Source of the DNA: Flectonema sp. DT1601
Taxonomy: Eukaryota > Euglenozoa > Diplonemea > Diplonemida > Diplonemidae
Length of the DNA: 64,000 nucleotides
NCBI GenBank assembly: GCA_964019425.1
Contig: OZ025813.1
Location: 992,001 to 1,056,000 of the forward strand
Reading direction: 5' to 3'
Shown here: positions 28,838 to 40,000 of the stretch, piece after piece
Numbering within the stretch: position 1 is the first letter of the stretch
How the letters are laid out: each line of letters begins with the position of its first letter
Notes under the pieces: generated by a model
What the model was told of the DNA's origin: nothing
The model's input: only the letters and a program-made list of their open reading frames with translations
Databases searched by the model: none
Position numbers and translations under genes: made by a program

Positions 28838-31189
28838 ATGAGATCTGCTCTTTGGGTACTGTTGTCTCTCCCATCTCTGGCTAGCGCCCAGCAGATGTGG
28901 ACTAAAATTAACTGCCCAGCCACGGGAACCAGCTGCTCATACAACAACGACAAGGCTGTTGATGAGGCAGTGACTCTTTTCTTTCAGGCTGAACAGCAGT
29001 CTGACACCGCATCCATTTCATGCACTGTCGGGAACGCCGTGACGTGCTACCGCTCGTACCCAGCCTCTGATACTGGAAGTTCAGGAAGCTGCTTCTTCGT
29101 CATCCCGGCTGGGGCTCAGATGAGCTGCGATGTGCGAGGAACCGTTAACATCATCGGCAGTCACGTTTCACCACTGAAGGGAGCCTTGTTAGAGACCAAC
29201 ACGAAAACCATTCAGTGTAGCAATGGAGACTGCAGCTACAAGAACTCTGGAAGTCAAGACCTTTGGGTAACTCAACGTATGGCCCCTCGTAACTCTGGCA
29301 TCAACGAGTTTAACTGCAAGTACAACAACATGGAAGTCTGCGCCTACGCTGGTAACGGTACCCAGGGAGGATACTCCTGTAACTTTATCCTCCCTGCAGG
29401 AGCTGATCTGAAGTGTAACTCTGTTAGTGGAGCATTTGACGGTTCTTCAGAGGCTTTTTCCTTCAAAAAGAATGTTTTACAGTTAGCATCACAGACCGTT
29501 CCAATGAACTGCCCAAACGTAACCTACCCAAAGCCTAACATGTGTGACTGCGCGTACACTAACGACAGACAAAACGATTTGGTAGTTTCAGTCGTGTCGT
29601 CGAGCACCAACGAGGACTACAACGCATTTCACTGCTACTACGGAGGAGCTAACGTCTGCTCGTGGGGATCAAACCGCAACGACAAGGGAAACAGAGGTGG
29701 ATGTTACTTCATCCTTGCTGCTGGACAGGAGTTCACCTGCGCTATGCAATGGGGTGCTGCTTCCTTTTCAGTAACAGTTGCTAAGCAAATGGAAGAATCT
29801 CTATGGGCCAACTCTTTGGAGTCAGCTAAGCTCAACGCCCCACGTGCCGCTTCCCTTGAGGAACCAGTTGACAACTCAAAGAACTTGACTGAACATCAGG
29901 CACTGTTTGCTAAGTGGAAGCTTCACCACAAGAAGACTTACTCGTCGAAGGCAGAGGAGCAGCTTCGCTTTAACAACTTTCGCAAACACTTAAACCTCTT
30001 CTACTCGAGAGGAAGCACTGGACTTCCAAACCACCTCGCTGACTGGTCGAAGGCTGAGTTTGAAACCCACTTGAGAGACTGTGCTCACGTGTCAACCGAC
30101 CTACCAGATGCACCTGCCGGGAGAATCATCACTGAGGAAGACATCCGCAACATGCCAGACTCAGTTGACTGGAGAACCAAGGGAGTTGTTACCCCAGTTA
30201 AGGATCAGGGACAGTGTGGATCATGCTGGTCTTTCTCAACCACCGGAGTAACTGAGTCTGCTTGGGCTATTGCCGGAAACAAATTGCAGAGCCTCTCTGA
30301 GCAGAAGCTTGTGAGTTGTGACACCGGATCGAATGGTTGCAACGGAGGATGGCCGTACCAGGCGATCAAGTGGACTGCTGACAACGGAGCTGATACTGAG
30401 GCTTCATACCCATACGTTTCAGGAACCGGTAACGTGCCTGCATGCCACGCTGGTAGCCCAGCTGAAGTAAAGGTCACCGGGTTCTACAACGTCAACAGAA
30501 CTGAAGACGCGATGGCTGCCACAGTTGCAAAGTACGGACCTGTCTCAATTGCTCTTGATGCGATGACTCAGATCTGGTGGCCATACACTGGAGGAATTGT
30601 AAGCAACTGCTGCAACAAGCAACCTGACCACGCTGTTCTCATTGTCGGATACGGTATTGATAAGGGTCAGAAGTACTGGTTGATTAAGAACTCTTGGAAC
30701 GCACAGTGGGGAGAAAATGGATACATCCGTTTGGAAAGAGGAAGTGACCAGTGCGGTATCACCTCCGCCCCTGTCTTAGCACTTGTTGAGGGAGGAGTTA
30801 CTCCACCACCAAGACCTCCACCATCGACCGCGTGCCCTCCAGAAGCTACCACCTCTGTTGTTGGGGACAAACACACCTGCACCTGGACAAATGGCACAAA
30901 CGGAGTAAAGCTTCCACCTACCTCCTCCCAGCTTCATGAGTACTGCGACTACTTCTCGAAGGGAGGATACTTTGGTTACTCGTGGGATATTGCTAGCGCC
31001 AGTCACTTTGACTTCCCATGCCCGCCACACTCACGTTACGGAGCCTCCTCTGGAAACACCGGATTCTGTACTTTCCAAAACGGATCCGACCCAACTACCG
31101 GCGTTTACGTTCCAACTGGTGGAACTGTTGACTGCAGTAGGTTGGCTCAGGGAACTTTCTCCTACAGCTTTACCTCCAGCAAGTATTAA
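28838..31189 (+). CDS. secreted papain-family (C1A) cysteine protease with repeated Cys-rich domains
   Basis: 783 residues without introns. A signal peptide (MRSALWVLLSLPSLASA) leads into three related domains of about 90-100 residues, each with C...CxY/CSY, a Cys-Tyr turn and a FVIPAG/FILPAG/FILAAG strand. Next is an I29 inhibitor propeptide (about 350-420; FAKWKLHHKKTYSS, FRKHLNLF). The papain domain begins MPDSVDWRTKGVVTPVKDQG and contains Gln457, catalytic Cys463 (QCGSCWSFS), His598 (PDHAVLIVGYG) and Asn618 (KNSWNAQWGENGY). A PPPRPPP linker joins a fourth copy of the Cys-rich domain at the C-terminus. The enzyme should be a zymogen secreted or sent to the lysosome. The repeated domains are not recognised; carbohydrate or prey-surface binding is possible. 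Codon use is more biased to C-ending codons than in neighbours, suggesting high expression. Confidence 0.93.
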   Translation: MRSALWVLLSLPSLASAQQMWTKINCPATGTSCSYNNDKAVDEAVTLFFQAEQQSDTASISCTVGNAVTCYRSYPASDTGSSGSCFFVIPAGAQMSCDVRGTVNIIGSHVSPLKGALLETNTKTIQCSNGDCSYKNSGSQDLWVTQRMAPRNSGINEFNCKYNNMEVCAYAGNGTQGGYSCNFILPAGADLKCNSVSGAFDGSSEAFSFKKNVLQLASQTVPMNCPNVTYPKPNMCDCAYTNDRQNDLVVSVVSSSTNEDYNAFHCYYGGANVCSWGSNRNDKGNRGGCYFILAAGQEFTCAMQWGAASFSVTVAKQMEESLWANSLESAKLNAPRAASLEEPVDNSKNLTEHQALFAKWKLHHKKTYSSKAEEQLRFNNFRKHLNLFYSRGSTGLPNHLADWSKAEFETHLRDCAHVSTDLPDAPAGRIITEEDIRNMPDSVDWRTKGVVTPVKDQGQCGSCWSFSTTGVTESAWAIAGNKLQSLSEQKLVSCDTGSNGCNGGWPYQAIKWTADNGADTEASYPYVSGTGNVPACHAGSPAEVKVTGFYNVNRTEDAMAATVAKYGPVSIALDAMTQIWWPYTGGIVSNCCNKQPDHAVLIVGYGIDKGQKYWLIKNSWNAQWGENGYIRLERGSDQCGITSAPVLALVEGGVTPPPRPPPSTACPPEATTSVVGDKHTCTWTNGTNGVKLPPTSSQLHEYCDYFSKGGYFGYSWDIASASHFDFPCPPHSRYGASSGNTGFCTFQNGSDPTTGVYVPTGGTVDCSRLAQGTFSYSFTSSKY

Positions 31190-32239
31190 TCTGCTAACAG
31201 TATTTCATCTTATGAGTGATATAATTCTTTAGATGACCTCACTACACACTATCGCGCCGTATCCGGTTTGAATACTGGATGTCGGTTACGCGTGTTTGTT
31301 GTTGTTTGTTTCACGAGAAAACTCGTTTTCCTCCCATTTTGTTTCTTACTGATTGTTGTTGCTGAGGTTATAGTTAACTTTATTAGTCTTTTGGGAGCCA
31401 AAAGCTTTGTGCGTGCGATCCAGCAGCAACCTGTAAGGCAATTACGAGTTTTTCGTTCTGAAAATCTCATTGTGGGTGTCCTACGAGCAATTTAGTTACG
31501 AGTGGTAACATGACAAGTTCACATCCTTACCTGGTTGTCGTTGCTCTTTTTACGGCAGGAACACGGGTTGTTCCGACAAGCTGAAAGTAGGCACCCTACA
31601 ATACCCTTGTATACTCGCTGTGTATAAGTGAAGCTTTGCACGTGTTTTTATGTTTTAAAACATTTGTGTCTTTTGAATCAGCTGCTATCTGTGAAGTGGA
31701 TTTAGTCTACCTGTGTTTCGATTCATTTCAAAGCCCGGAACAGTGCAGTGCGGTCGCGAAGGTACTCGTTGCCTAATTCCTTTCGCTGATTTCAAAAAGA
31801 ACTCCATTTTTTTTTATTTTTTTTCACAATCCCCATTTATTCTCTTCAACAAGCGAAAATTTGAGTGTGCGTAATTTGAGACTTGCCCTTTCGCTTTTCC
31901 CACAAGAGTTTGCCCCCCCCGAAAACCAGTGATTTCCTTCTTTGTAGTATCTCTGTAATCAAGACTTGAATAAGAGCTAAAACAATAGTCCATTATAACG
32001 CTTTCGGTGATTTAACTCTTTCGAATAATTGATAAGTATATTAGTACTACTTTTTTGGGAAGCTGATTTCGTGTAGTTCATTAAGAAGAAGTGAGAGTGA
32101 CAATTATTATTATCTTTCACAGAGATGTCGATAAAGACAATTGATGTGATGGACGAGTTGATTAATAAAAAGTTATGAAACTAAAACTTATATTTCATCT
32201 TTAATAGGTCTATTAAAAAAAACAACACATAAGAAAATA
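31190..32239. other. spacer
   Basis: A small hairpin ATCCGGT/ACTGGAT (31261-31280) lies soon after the protease stop. No gene is seen. The acceptor-like TCTTTAATAG ends 32 nt before the next ATG. Confidence 0.5.
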
Positions 32240-33645
32240 ATGGGCAAGAAGAAGAACAAGAAGAACTCAACAAGCCACAAAGTAGCTGATGAGAAACCTG
32301 CCCCGCCGGCAAATACGCCAGCAGCTCCTGCGACGAGGGAGAATTTTGAAGTTTCTGGAAGTGACACAATCATAGTAAGATGCCCAAGTCACAGATACGA
32401 CTCAACGATATCATTTTATAGAGAGATCATGGGACTTCACGGTGAGTATCACGGTAAAGATATGTGCAAAATTGAATGGGGAAAAGGACCAGGCACGGGA
32501 CTCTGGATTCAGAAAGTTGACCGCCTGACGCATCCGTCACTATGGCTGGTTGTCGACACCAACGACAACGACTTGGCGAAAAATATTTTAAAGTCTGACA
32601 GTCGAGTCACAATGCGGGAAGCAGAACCTGATAATATTGCAGATGGAATTGGAGGGTTTTGGGTATCCCCTGAATGTGATTTAGTTCATTTGGTGAAAAG
32701 ATCTGATGTTTCTATCGAAGATGCGATTGGAACCGCAAAGACGACAAAAGCTGCCTCACCACCTCCAGAAAACAACACTAATGAAGATAATCCTTTACTC
32801 ATTGGACCTGCTTCACATGCTCCTACTGGTCACCGTGGTAAGATTGATGGATGTGATTTCAAGGGAGGATGTAACATCGCAATTAAGTGTCCTGCTACTA
32901 AGTATCTGAGTACTGTTGCTTTCTATAGAGAGACACTTGGGTTACCAATCTTGCATTACTGTCCTAGCTGTTCAAAAATTAAATGGTCAGAAACAACTTC
33001 ACTTTGGATTGATTGTTTGCCGTCTCTGACCTCCCACTCAGTTTGGCTTGAAATCAACACGTCTTCAACTGAAGCTGCTCGAAGCTATTTAAAAGGAAGG
33101 AAACGAGTCTCCATGAGACCAGATGTTGAAATAATACCACCAGGTGTTGATGGGTTTTGGGTTTCACCCCCAAACGATATGGTCCACCTTATTAGAGGTC
33201 CTGATGGGCAAGATGAGGTTTGTTTTTATTTTCTTAATCCAAAAACTTCTGTTGAGAGAAAGTCTGGATGCCGAAATTCAGAGTCCTTGTAGTTCTTCTT
33301 AAAGTGTTGGACAATTGACTCTTCATCTATATCGAGAGAGGTGGAGGATCAGTATCAGTGAGAAACACTTAGCAGCTTTTCATAATGGAAGAGTCTACTT
33401 ATGTTGTCACTCCCAGTTAGAGTGATTTAGAATAACTGCTCGTTATCGCTTTCAACAGTTCTCTCACAGAACTTCTGAGATTGATCTACTTTCCATTTCC
33501 AGATAACAATTAAATAATTAATAAACAGCTCGAATTAGCACCAGGAGATCTCGCAGACACTCCTTTAACAAGAGGGGTAGACAGGTATTTTGAAGGTGAC
33601 AAAGACGAGCCATGCGCGGAAGCAGCAGCAGAGGAGAACGAGTGA
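32240..33645 (+). CDS. tandem glyoxalase/VOC-fold protein
   Basis: Exons are 32240-33217 and 33529-33645. The intron (311 bp, GTTTGT...AAACAG) is the longest in the window; the protein is 364 residues. After a Lys-rich, Ala/Pro-rich N-terminus come two vicinal-oxygen-chelate repeats. Each has a strand ending in cysteine (IIVRCPSHRYDST; IAIKCPATKYLST), then FYREIMGL or FYRETLGL, then a Trp-Ile strand (LWIQKVD; LWIDCLP), and GFWVSP-x5-VHL near the end. This is the beta-alpha-beta-beta-beta pattern of glyoxalase I, dioxygenases and bleomycin-resistance proteins. The usual metal-binding His/Glu set is not obvious, so enzyme class is open. The extra exon is inferred from an in-frame, acceptor-bounded 39-codon segment with an acidic Glu/Ala tail. 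Confidence 0.75.
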
Positions 33646-34232
33646 ATTTCGGAAAACTGATTAGTTTCAGTTATTCGTTCGTTCACATGTGTGAGTACTT
33701 TATGGATGTGGTGTCACAGCCAGGTGGATTAGTCGAAAGGATTGGTTTGCGTAGATTTATTATCTCCTCCGGTGTATCGAAATCGCTACTTCTATTTTTG
33801 ATGAGAAAAAGAAAAAATTTAAAAAAAAAAAAAAAAAAATTGAATAAAATAAAACAAAAAGGAGATACGATCTGACTTCCTACGAATGATGTTAACTTCG
33901 GTCACCTCTTGTGATTCCGTTCGAGTGTAGACGTGTTTAGATAGTTTTCTGTTTCAACTTTGTATTTAATATTGTTAACAAACAGTCACAAATGTATGGA
34001 GAGAGAGAACACCATTTAACATTCACGGACTTGATATGCGAAGATAGCCGATCATCTTAAGATGTCAATCGATCTGATCTTATTCGAATTCTGATATCAC
34101 AGACATCTCGCAGGACTGCTTCTCATATTTTTCCTCAATAAGTACTCTTTTATAATTATAATTCAGATTATTATTAAGTGAGTCATTTTTAATTATAATA
34201 TTTAGAATGTAGTGTTGAATACCATAACAAAG
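33646..34232. other. spacer
   Basis: Contains an A run at about 33820-33839. No gene is seen. The acceptor-like AATATTTAG ends 27 nt before the next ATG. Confidence 0.5.
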
Positions 34233-35291
34233 ATGTCGAATGTTCAGCTTTCTGTGTTGATGGTCGCAGAGAAGCCTTCAATCGCAGAAACACTCGCAGT
34301 TGCACTGAGTGGAGGGAAGTCTAAGAAGAGGAAAGGAATCGGAAGTGTACCTGTCCACGAATATGAAGGAACCTTTATGGGATACGAAGCTAAGTTTAGA
34401 GTCACGGCTACAACGGGACACGTCTTTTCATTAAACTTTGGAAAGGAATACGAAAACTGGGACAAACACCCTCCACGAGAACTATTCGTTGCAGAGACGG
34501 TGAACACATACGATGGCAGATCAAGCATCCCAGCTCACTTAAATAAAGAAGCAGAAGGATGCAACGTTCTCTGTCTGTGGCTCGACTGTGACAGGGAAGG
34601 TGAAAATATTTGTTTTGAAGTAATGTCACAAACTCTTCACAAAATGGATATAAAATATGAACTCCCAGGAGCCTATAAACAATGTGTCTTTAGAGCACAA
34701 TTCTCTTCATTAGTTACATCAGATCTACAACACGCGATGGATAATTTAACAATCCCTAACGAAAACTTATCGAACTCTGTTGACGCTCGACAGGAACTGG
34801 ACCTCCGAATTGGAATCGCATTTTCAAGATTACAAACCCAGTTTTTTAGAAAACATTTTGGTAAACAACTCGGTAAGCCAATGATAACATACGGTCCTTG
34901 TCAAACTCCAACTCTTTGGTTTTGTGTTCATCGGCATAATCAAATTGAGAGTTTTGTCCCAACTCCTTATTGGGTTCCAACTGCTGAGATCTCTCTCGAA
35001 GGTGAAAAGATTTCATTCTCTTCATCATCTCGTACTTCTACCTTCGTACCCCCTGCTGATATTACAAAAGCTAAAGTAATTTCTGTTCGAAATTGGAATT
35101 CAACAATTCAAAGACCACTTCCTCTCAACACTGTTGAGCTCCTTCGTAAAGCCAGTAGTGTTCTTGGTATAGATCCTGGTACTGCTCTTCACTACGCTGA
35201 GCAACTCTACCTCAAGGGAATCACTTCGTATCCTCGTACGGAGACCAATTCGTATTCAGAGAACTTTGACATTAAAGGAACGACGAGTATG

Positions 35292-35347
<56 letters not shown>

Positions 35348-36701
35348 TGATATAATTAGTCTTTCGTAGTAATTGAAAACTTTATCTCAACAAACAACTA
35401 AACAGAATTTCTGACTGCTGAGAATACTCCTTGGGCAGGTGGTAGCCATCTGAATAACGGACAGCGTGAGGACGGAATAGACGCAGGAGACCATCCCCCA
35501 GTCACACCAACTAAGATAGCAACTGAGTCACAGTGTGGAGCAGCTTGGCCTGTTTACCAACTTATTGTTGAGAACTTTTTGAGATCTCTTGCTGGTGATG
35601 CTACTTTTGAAGAATCAGAAGTGACAGTTGACATCAATGGAATGAATTATAAAGTGTGTTGCTCAAAGTTATTAAACAAAGGATGGACTGATATTGGTAA
35701 TTGTTACAAACTAACAGACGAAGGCCCTCTGAGTATAAGAAAGCTAACAGTGGGGATGGAACTAATCATTTCAGAGCTACGAAGTGAACAACACTTTACG
35801 AAACCTCCGAATCACCTAACAGAGTCAGACCTGTTGACTCTAATGGAAGATCATGGGATTGGTACTGATGCTAGCATGGCTACTCATGTTTCTAATGTTG
35901 TTAAACGAAACTATGTTACTCTTCAGGGCGCTAGAGAACTTGTTCCTACGCATTTAGGTAAAGCTCTCATCCACTCACTGCAACTGATTGACGAGCGACT
36001 AGCTCTTCCTTCAATCAGGAGTGGAATCGAATCTGAATGTGGAAAGGTAGCTCAAGGTATTAGTTGTTCTTATCTTTTATAATGTTGATGAAGTAACAAA
36101 ACTAAAATAACAAACAACAGGAATTCAAACAAAAGAAGAAGTTGTCTCCTCAGCAGTACAACTCTTTATGAACCAATTCGACTTATATGATTCCAGGATA
36201 TATTATTTACCTTTAATGTTGGCTGTTGCTTTACGAGAAGAAAGTGGAGACACTATTGAAGAGAACAGTAAGGCAAGACAACTTTGGGATACTGCTGTTC
36301 GAAAGACTGCAGCGGTAGATTTAGATTCCCTGAAGAACATAAAAGACACTCCACTCTCTAAGTTATCAAATATTTCAGTTGACAACACCGATACTGACGG
36401 TCTCGACACGGAGCACTGGATCGCAAACGTGCAAACAATTTTGGAAGAGATGGGATTTGGTCCACCCAACCCTCCACCTGTACCAAAGGAAGCCATGCAA
36501 TCACAAGCAAATAGTATTGATCCTGATAAGAAATCTAACAAAAAGAGACAAAAGAAGAAGAAGAAAAAGGGCGGCGGCGCACCCCCTGAAGCAGCTTCAA
36601 GCCAACCCCCACAGCAACCACCAGCTGGAGGGTTTCAGGGATTCGGAGGTCATTCTGGTAGTTCTGGTGGGGGACTAGATTGGGGTGCACTACGAAGGTA
36701 G
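34233..36701 (+). CDS. TOP3B: DNA/RNA topoisomerase III-beta
   Basis: Exons 34233-35286, 35406-36056 and 36121-36701 encode 761 residues. The Toprim domain starts SVLMVAEKPSIA and carries LWLDCDREGENI. The catalytic tyrosine is Tyr333 in GITSYPRTETNSY (Tyr336 in human TOP3B). DAGDHPPVTPT and LMEDHGIGTDASMATH complete the type IA signature. The enzyme passes single strands of DNA, and TOP3B also RNA, by a 5'-phosphotyrosine link. The C-terminal part departs from animal TOP3B: I see no Cys4 zinc fingers and no RGG box. Instead there is a Lys-rich stretch and a Gly/Pro/Gln tail ending SGGGLDWGALRR. The TTA-repeat intron and a 64-bp intron interrupt the gene. The ATG was chosen because upstream codons lack Met. 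Confidence 0.93.
35295..35347 (+). repeat. (TTA)n microsatellite inside TOP3B intron 1
   Basis: About 17 uninterrupted TTA units begin 8 bases after the GTATGT donor, making up nearly half of the 119-bp intron. Confidence 0.9.
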
Positions 36702-37072
36702 TTAAAGTGATGCGATGAAACTTTAAATAAATCCGACGGATGTTATTAAACACCTCTGTGAGATCTGATGAACAACAACAACTCCCATCAGGTGGTTGTT
36801 ACAATGAATCGAATCTCATCTACACGCGGCCATTTGGTCGTCACGTTTCGGCTTTCTATTTTACGATTTGCCTGCCTTGTTTCTTGTGACCTGCAGTTCG
36901 TACATACATAACACTCTCATGTTCTCAACGGTGGGGGGTGTTTTGTATTATTTTGTTACTGCGGTGCGGTGGTATTTATTTTACTACTTTCTGAATGGAT
37001 TAGATTGTTGGCGAGGTGTTCATTACATTCTCTTATCTCAGATATTGTATTTGTGTTTTACAAATCAAGAAG
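36702..37072. other. spacer
   Basis: No gene is seen. An acceptor-like CTTATCTCAG ends 31 nt before the ABC transporter ATG. Confidence 0.5.
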
Positions 37073-40000
37073 ATGTCGGGGAATTGGTTCACACAATTCT
37101 TATTACTGTTTTGGTTTAAGGACTGCAGGCGGATGTGGAGAAATAAATTGGGAGTTCTGCAGGACTTATGCTTCCCAATAGCAGTAACTGCGATGATACT
37201 TGCGGCGTACCTTGCTAACGTTCCGTCAAATGGTGATTTAGAGGAGTACACGGAAACTGCGATGACTAACTGGAAGCAGGCTGGGAAAGTGAAAAATGGC
37301 CCTCCAGCAGTATCTGACAAGTTATTCTTCATGGCGGGTAACTTCTCTACTCCAGAAGTAGAATCAATACTAAACGAGTTGTATGAAGGAGATACTCAAC
37401 GGAGTGCCTCTCAATCTCGCCAGTTCGATTCTTACTCAGAGATGATTTCTGAATTGTACGACCCAGCGACACTTAAAACAAATGCCGACTACGTTCTTCA
37501 GATCTATCGAAACGGTAAATCGATAAACTACACTTTACAAGCCAGTATTGGTTCACTCCCTGCCCCAGCAAGAGATCCTGATTCGAAGTCTTTTGTAGAA
37601 AGTAATACTTGGGGTAAGAATCAAAAAGGTGTTTTTGATTTCCAATATCGACTCTCAAGAGGATTGAATGGAACGGTCGGAATTAATGAAAATACTTTGA
37701 ACGGAACTATTCAAAGATTCCCTTCAAATAATTCTCAAATAAGACCAACTAATGAACTGCGTCATACGGAAGCTAGAAAAGACAGTTCTTGGACAGCATT
37801 GGGAGCAGTGTGGTGGGCGTCTTCGTTTGTTGTTATTCAAATCTCAGTTGTTCGATCACTTGTTCGTGAGAGAGAGATTGGAATCAGATATTCCCTCCAG
37901 TCTCTAGGTTTGAATCCAGTAAGCTTCCGACTAGCAAACACTCTTTCAACGTTATTAGTTTACGGTCTTTCAGTTCTTCCGTCAATCGCACTCTACACTT
38001 CGATTGGAGTTTTCTACAGCTCTAATATGGCACTGCTGTGGGGTGCTCATTTGTTTTTTATTCTCATATTAACGTCGTTCTCATCAATGCTTTCGATGCC
38101 TCTGCAAAAAGTTCCGACTGGTGCTTCAGTGATAGCATTTATTATTTATGGTCTTGGTGTTGGGTTGGGTGCATTCGCGCACACTCTTTCTAAGAGTAAT
38201 CAGTTACTGTGTTGCTTTGTACCTTCGTCGTATATCGTTATCTTTACAAACGCTGTTTACGAACTCGAAAATAAGCATGGAGGACTTCAATGGGATACTA
38301 TTGGTACAGAGTTGGAACATAATCCTTCAGTAGCTGATTTGTACGGAATGCAGGTGGCGTCGTTTTTTGTATTCGAATTGATTAATGTTGTAGCAGATAA
38401 TTGGGAATACATTAAAGACAAAGTTTCAAAAATGAGAAACGGAAACACGATTTCATTTAACGCGACAGGACAGCGAACTGTAGCAAACGAAGCAGCTCTA
38501 CTATCAGCGAAGAACATCTCCATGACATACTCTGATGGATTTACAGCTGTCAACGGTATTGATATAGATGTATACGAGGGCGAGGTTCTGGGTCTTCTCG
38601 GACACAACGGAGCTGGTAAGAGTACGACAATTAATATGTTACAGGGAAGGCTTACTGCTACTAATGGTGAAATATATTTTAAAAATAATAACATCGCCAG
38701 TTCATTATCAGAGATGAGAGATTCTCTCGGTGTCTGTCCTCAACATGATATCCTCTTTGATAGTTTAACAGCGAGAGAACACTTATTGTTAGTCGGCGCT
38801 TTGAAGGGAATTCCTTTGATGAAATTATCAGCTGCTGTTGACACTGCTCTTGAAGAAGTTGGAATCAAATCGCCTGACACACCAAACTTACAGCACACCA
38901 TGGCGACTAAACTCAGTGGAGGTCAAAAGAGAAAGATTAGTGTGGCAATGGCTTTTATGGGTCAAAACACCAAACTTGTCTTTCTCGACGAACCGACTGC
39001 AGGAATGGACCCGGCTTCAAGGCGACTCATTTGGGAAGTAATTGAAAAGAAGAAACACGCGAATAACGTCGGAATTGTCCTCACAACTCATTTCATGGAT
39101 GAAGCAGATCTTCTGTCTGACAAGATAGCAATCATGCACGCTGGTGAGATTTGTGATGAGGGAAGTAGTTTAGAACTGAAAGGAAGACATTCTAGCGGCT
39201 ATACTTTAACTGTTTCTACTTCAGCTAATGCTGAAGGATTGCTTTCAATTGTTAGGAAATATGTCCCATCGCTGACTCAACTATCTCACTGCGGTGATGA
39301 AATTGTTTTTGGAATCGACAGAGAGAGTTTGTGTCATCTTCCAAACTTACTTCAATTCCTCGATGATCCATCAAAAACAAAACAATTAGATATTAGATAT
39401 TACGGTCTCTCTATGGGAACACTTCAAGATGTTTTCTTAGCTTTAGAAAGATCAGCATCTACTGATACTAATAAAGAACACAAGGCAATTGAATTCGACG
39501 CCTTGGAAATTCCAACAAAGTCAGGATCGTATGTGTTCGCAATGTTTTATAAAAGGTTTTGCTGCACACGTCGGGATCGTCAAATTCTATTATTTCAAAT
39601 ACTATTTCCCTGTATCTTTACTGTGATTGGATTATTAGCGAGACACTTTATAAAGCAATCGACGTCTTCTTCAGCTGATTTTCATCCTGTTTTGCCATAC
39701 TCTGGAGTAAGGACTGCAGTGTACACTCCTACTTTATCAGAACAACAATTCTTACAGCGGGACTGGATTGGTGGAGATGTTGATTGGGGATTGTTTTCAG
39801 GTAATAGTAGCTTACCATACAACACAACTGACTTAGTGTTAAATGCGACTTCTGTAATCACAAACAACTGGATTAGTAATTTTAATGTAATGTACGCTGG
39901 CGACTTAAACTACGCTACTTTAGGATTCTGGCAAAACACCGTCGGATCATTATACCCAACACAGAATGCTGTGACTGAGTTTACAATTGGAAACCTACCA

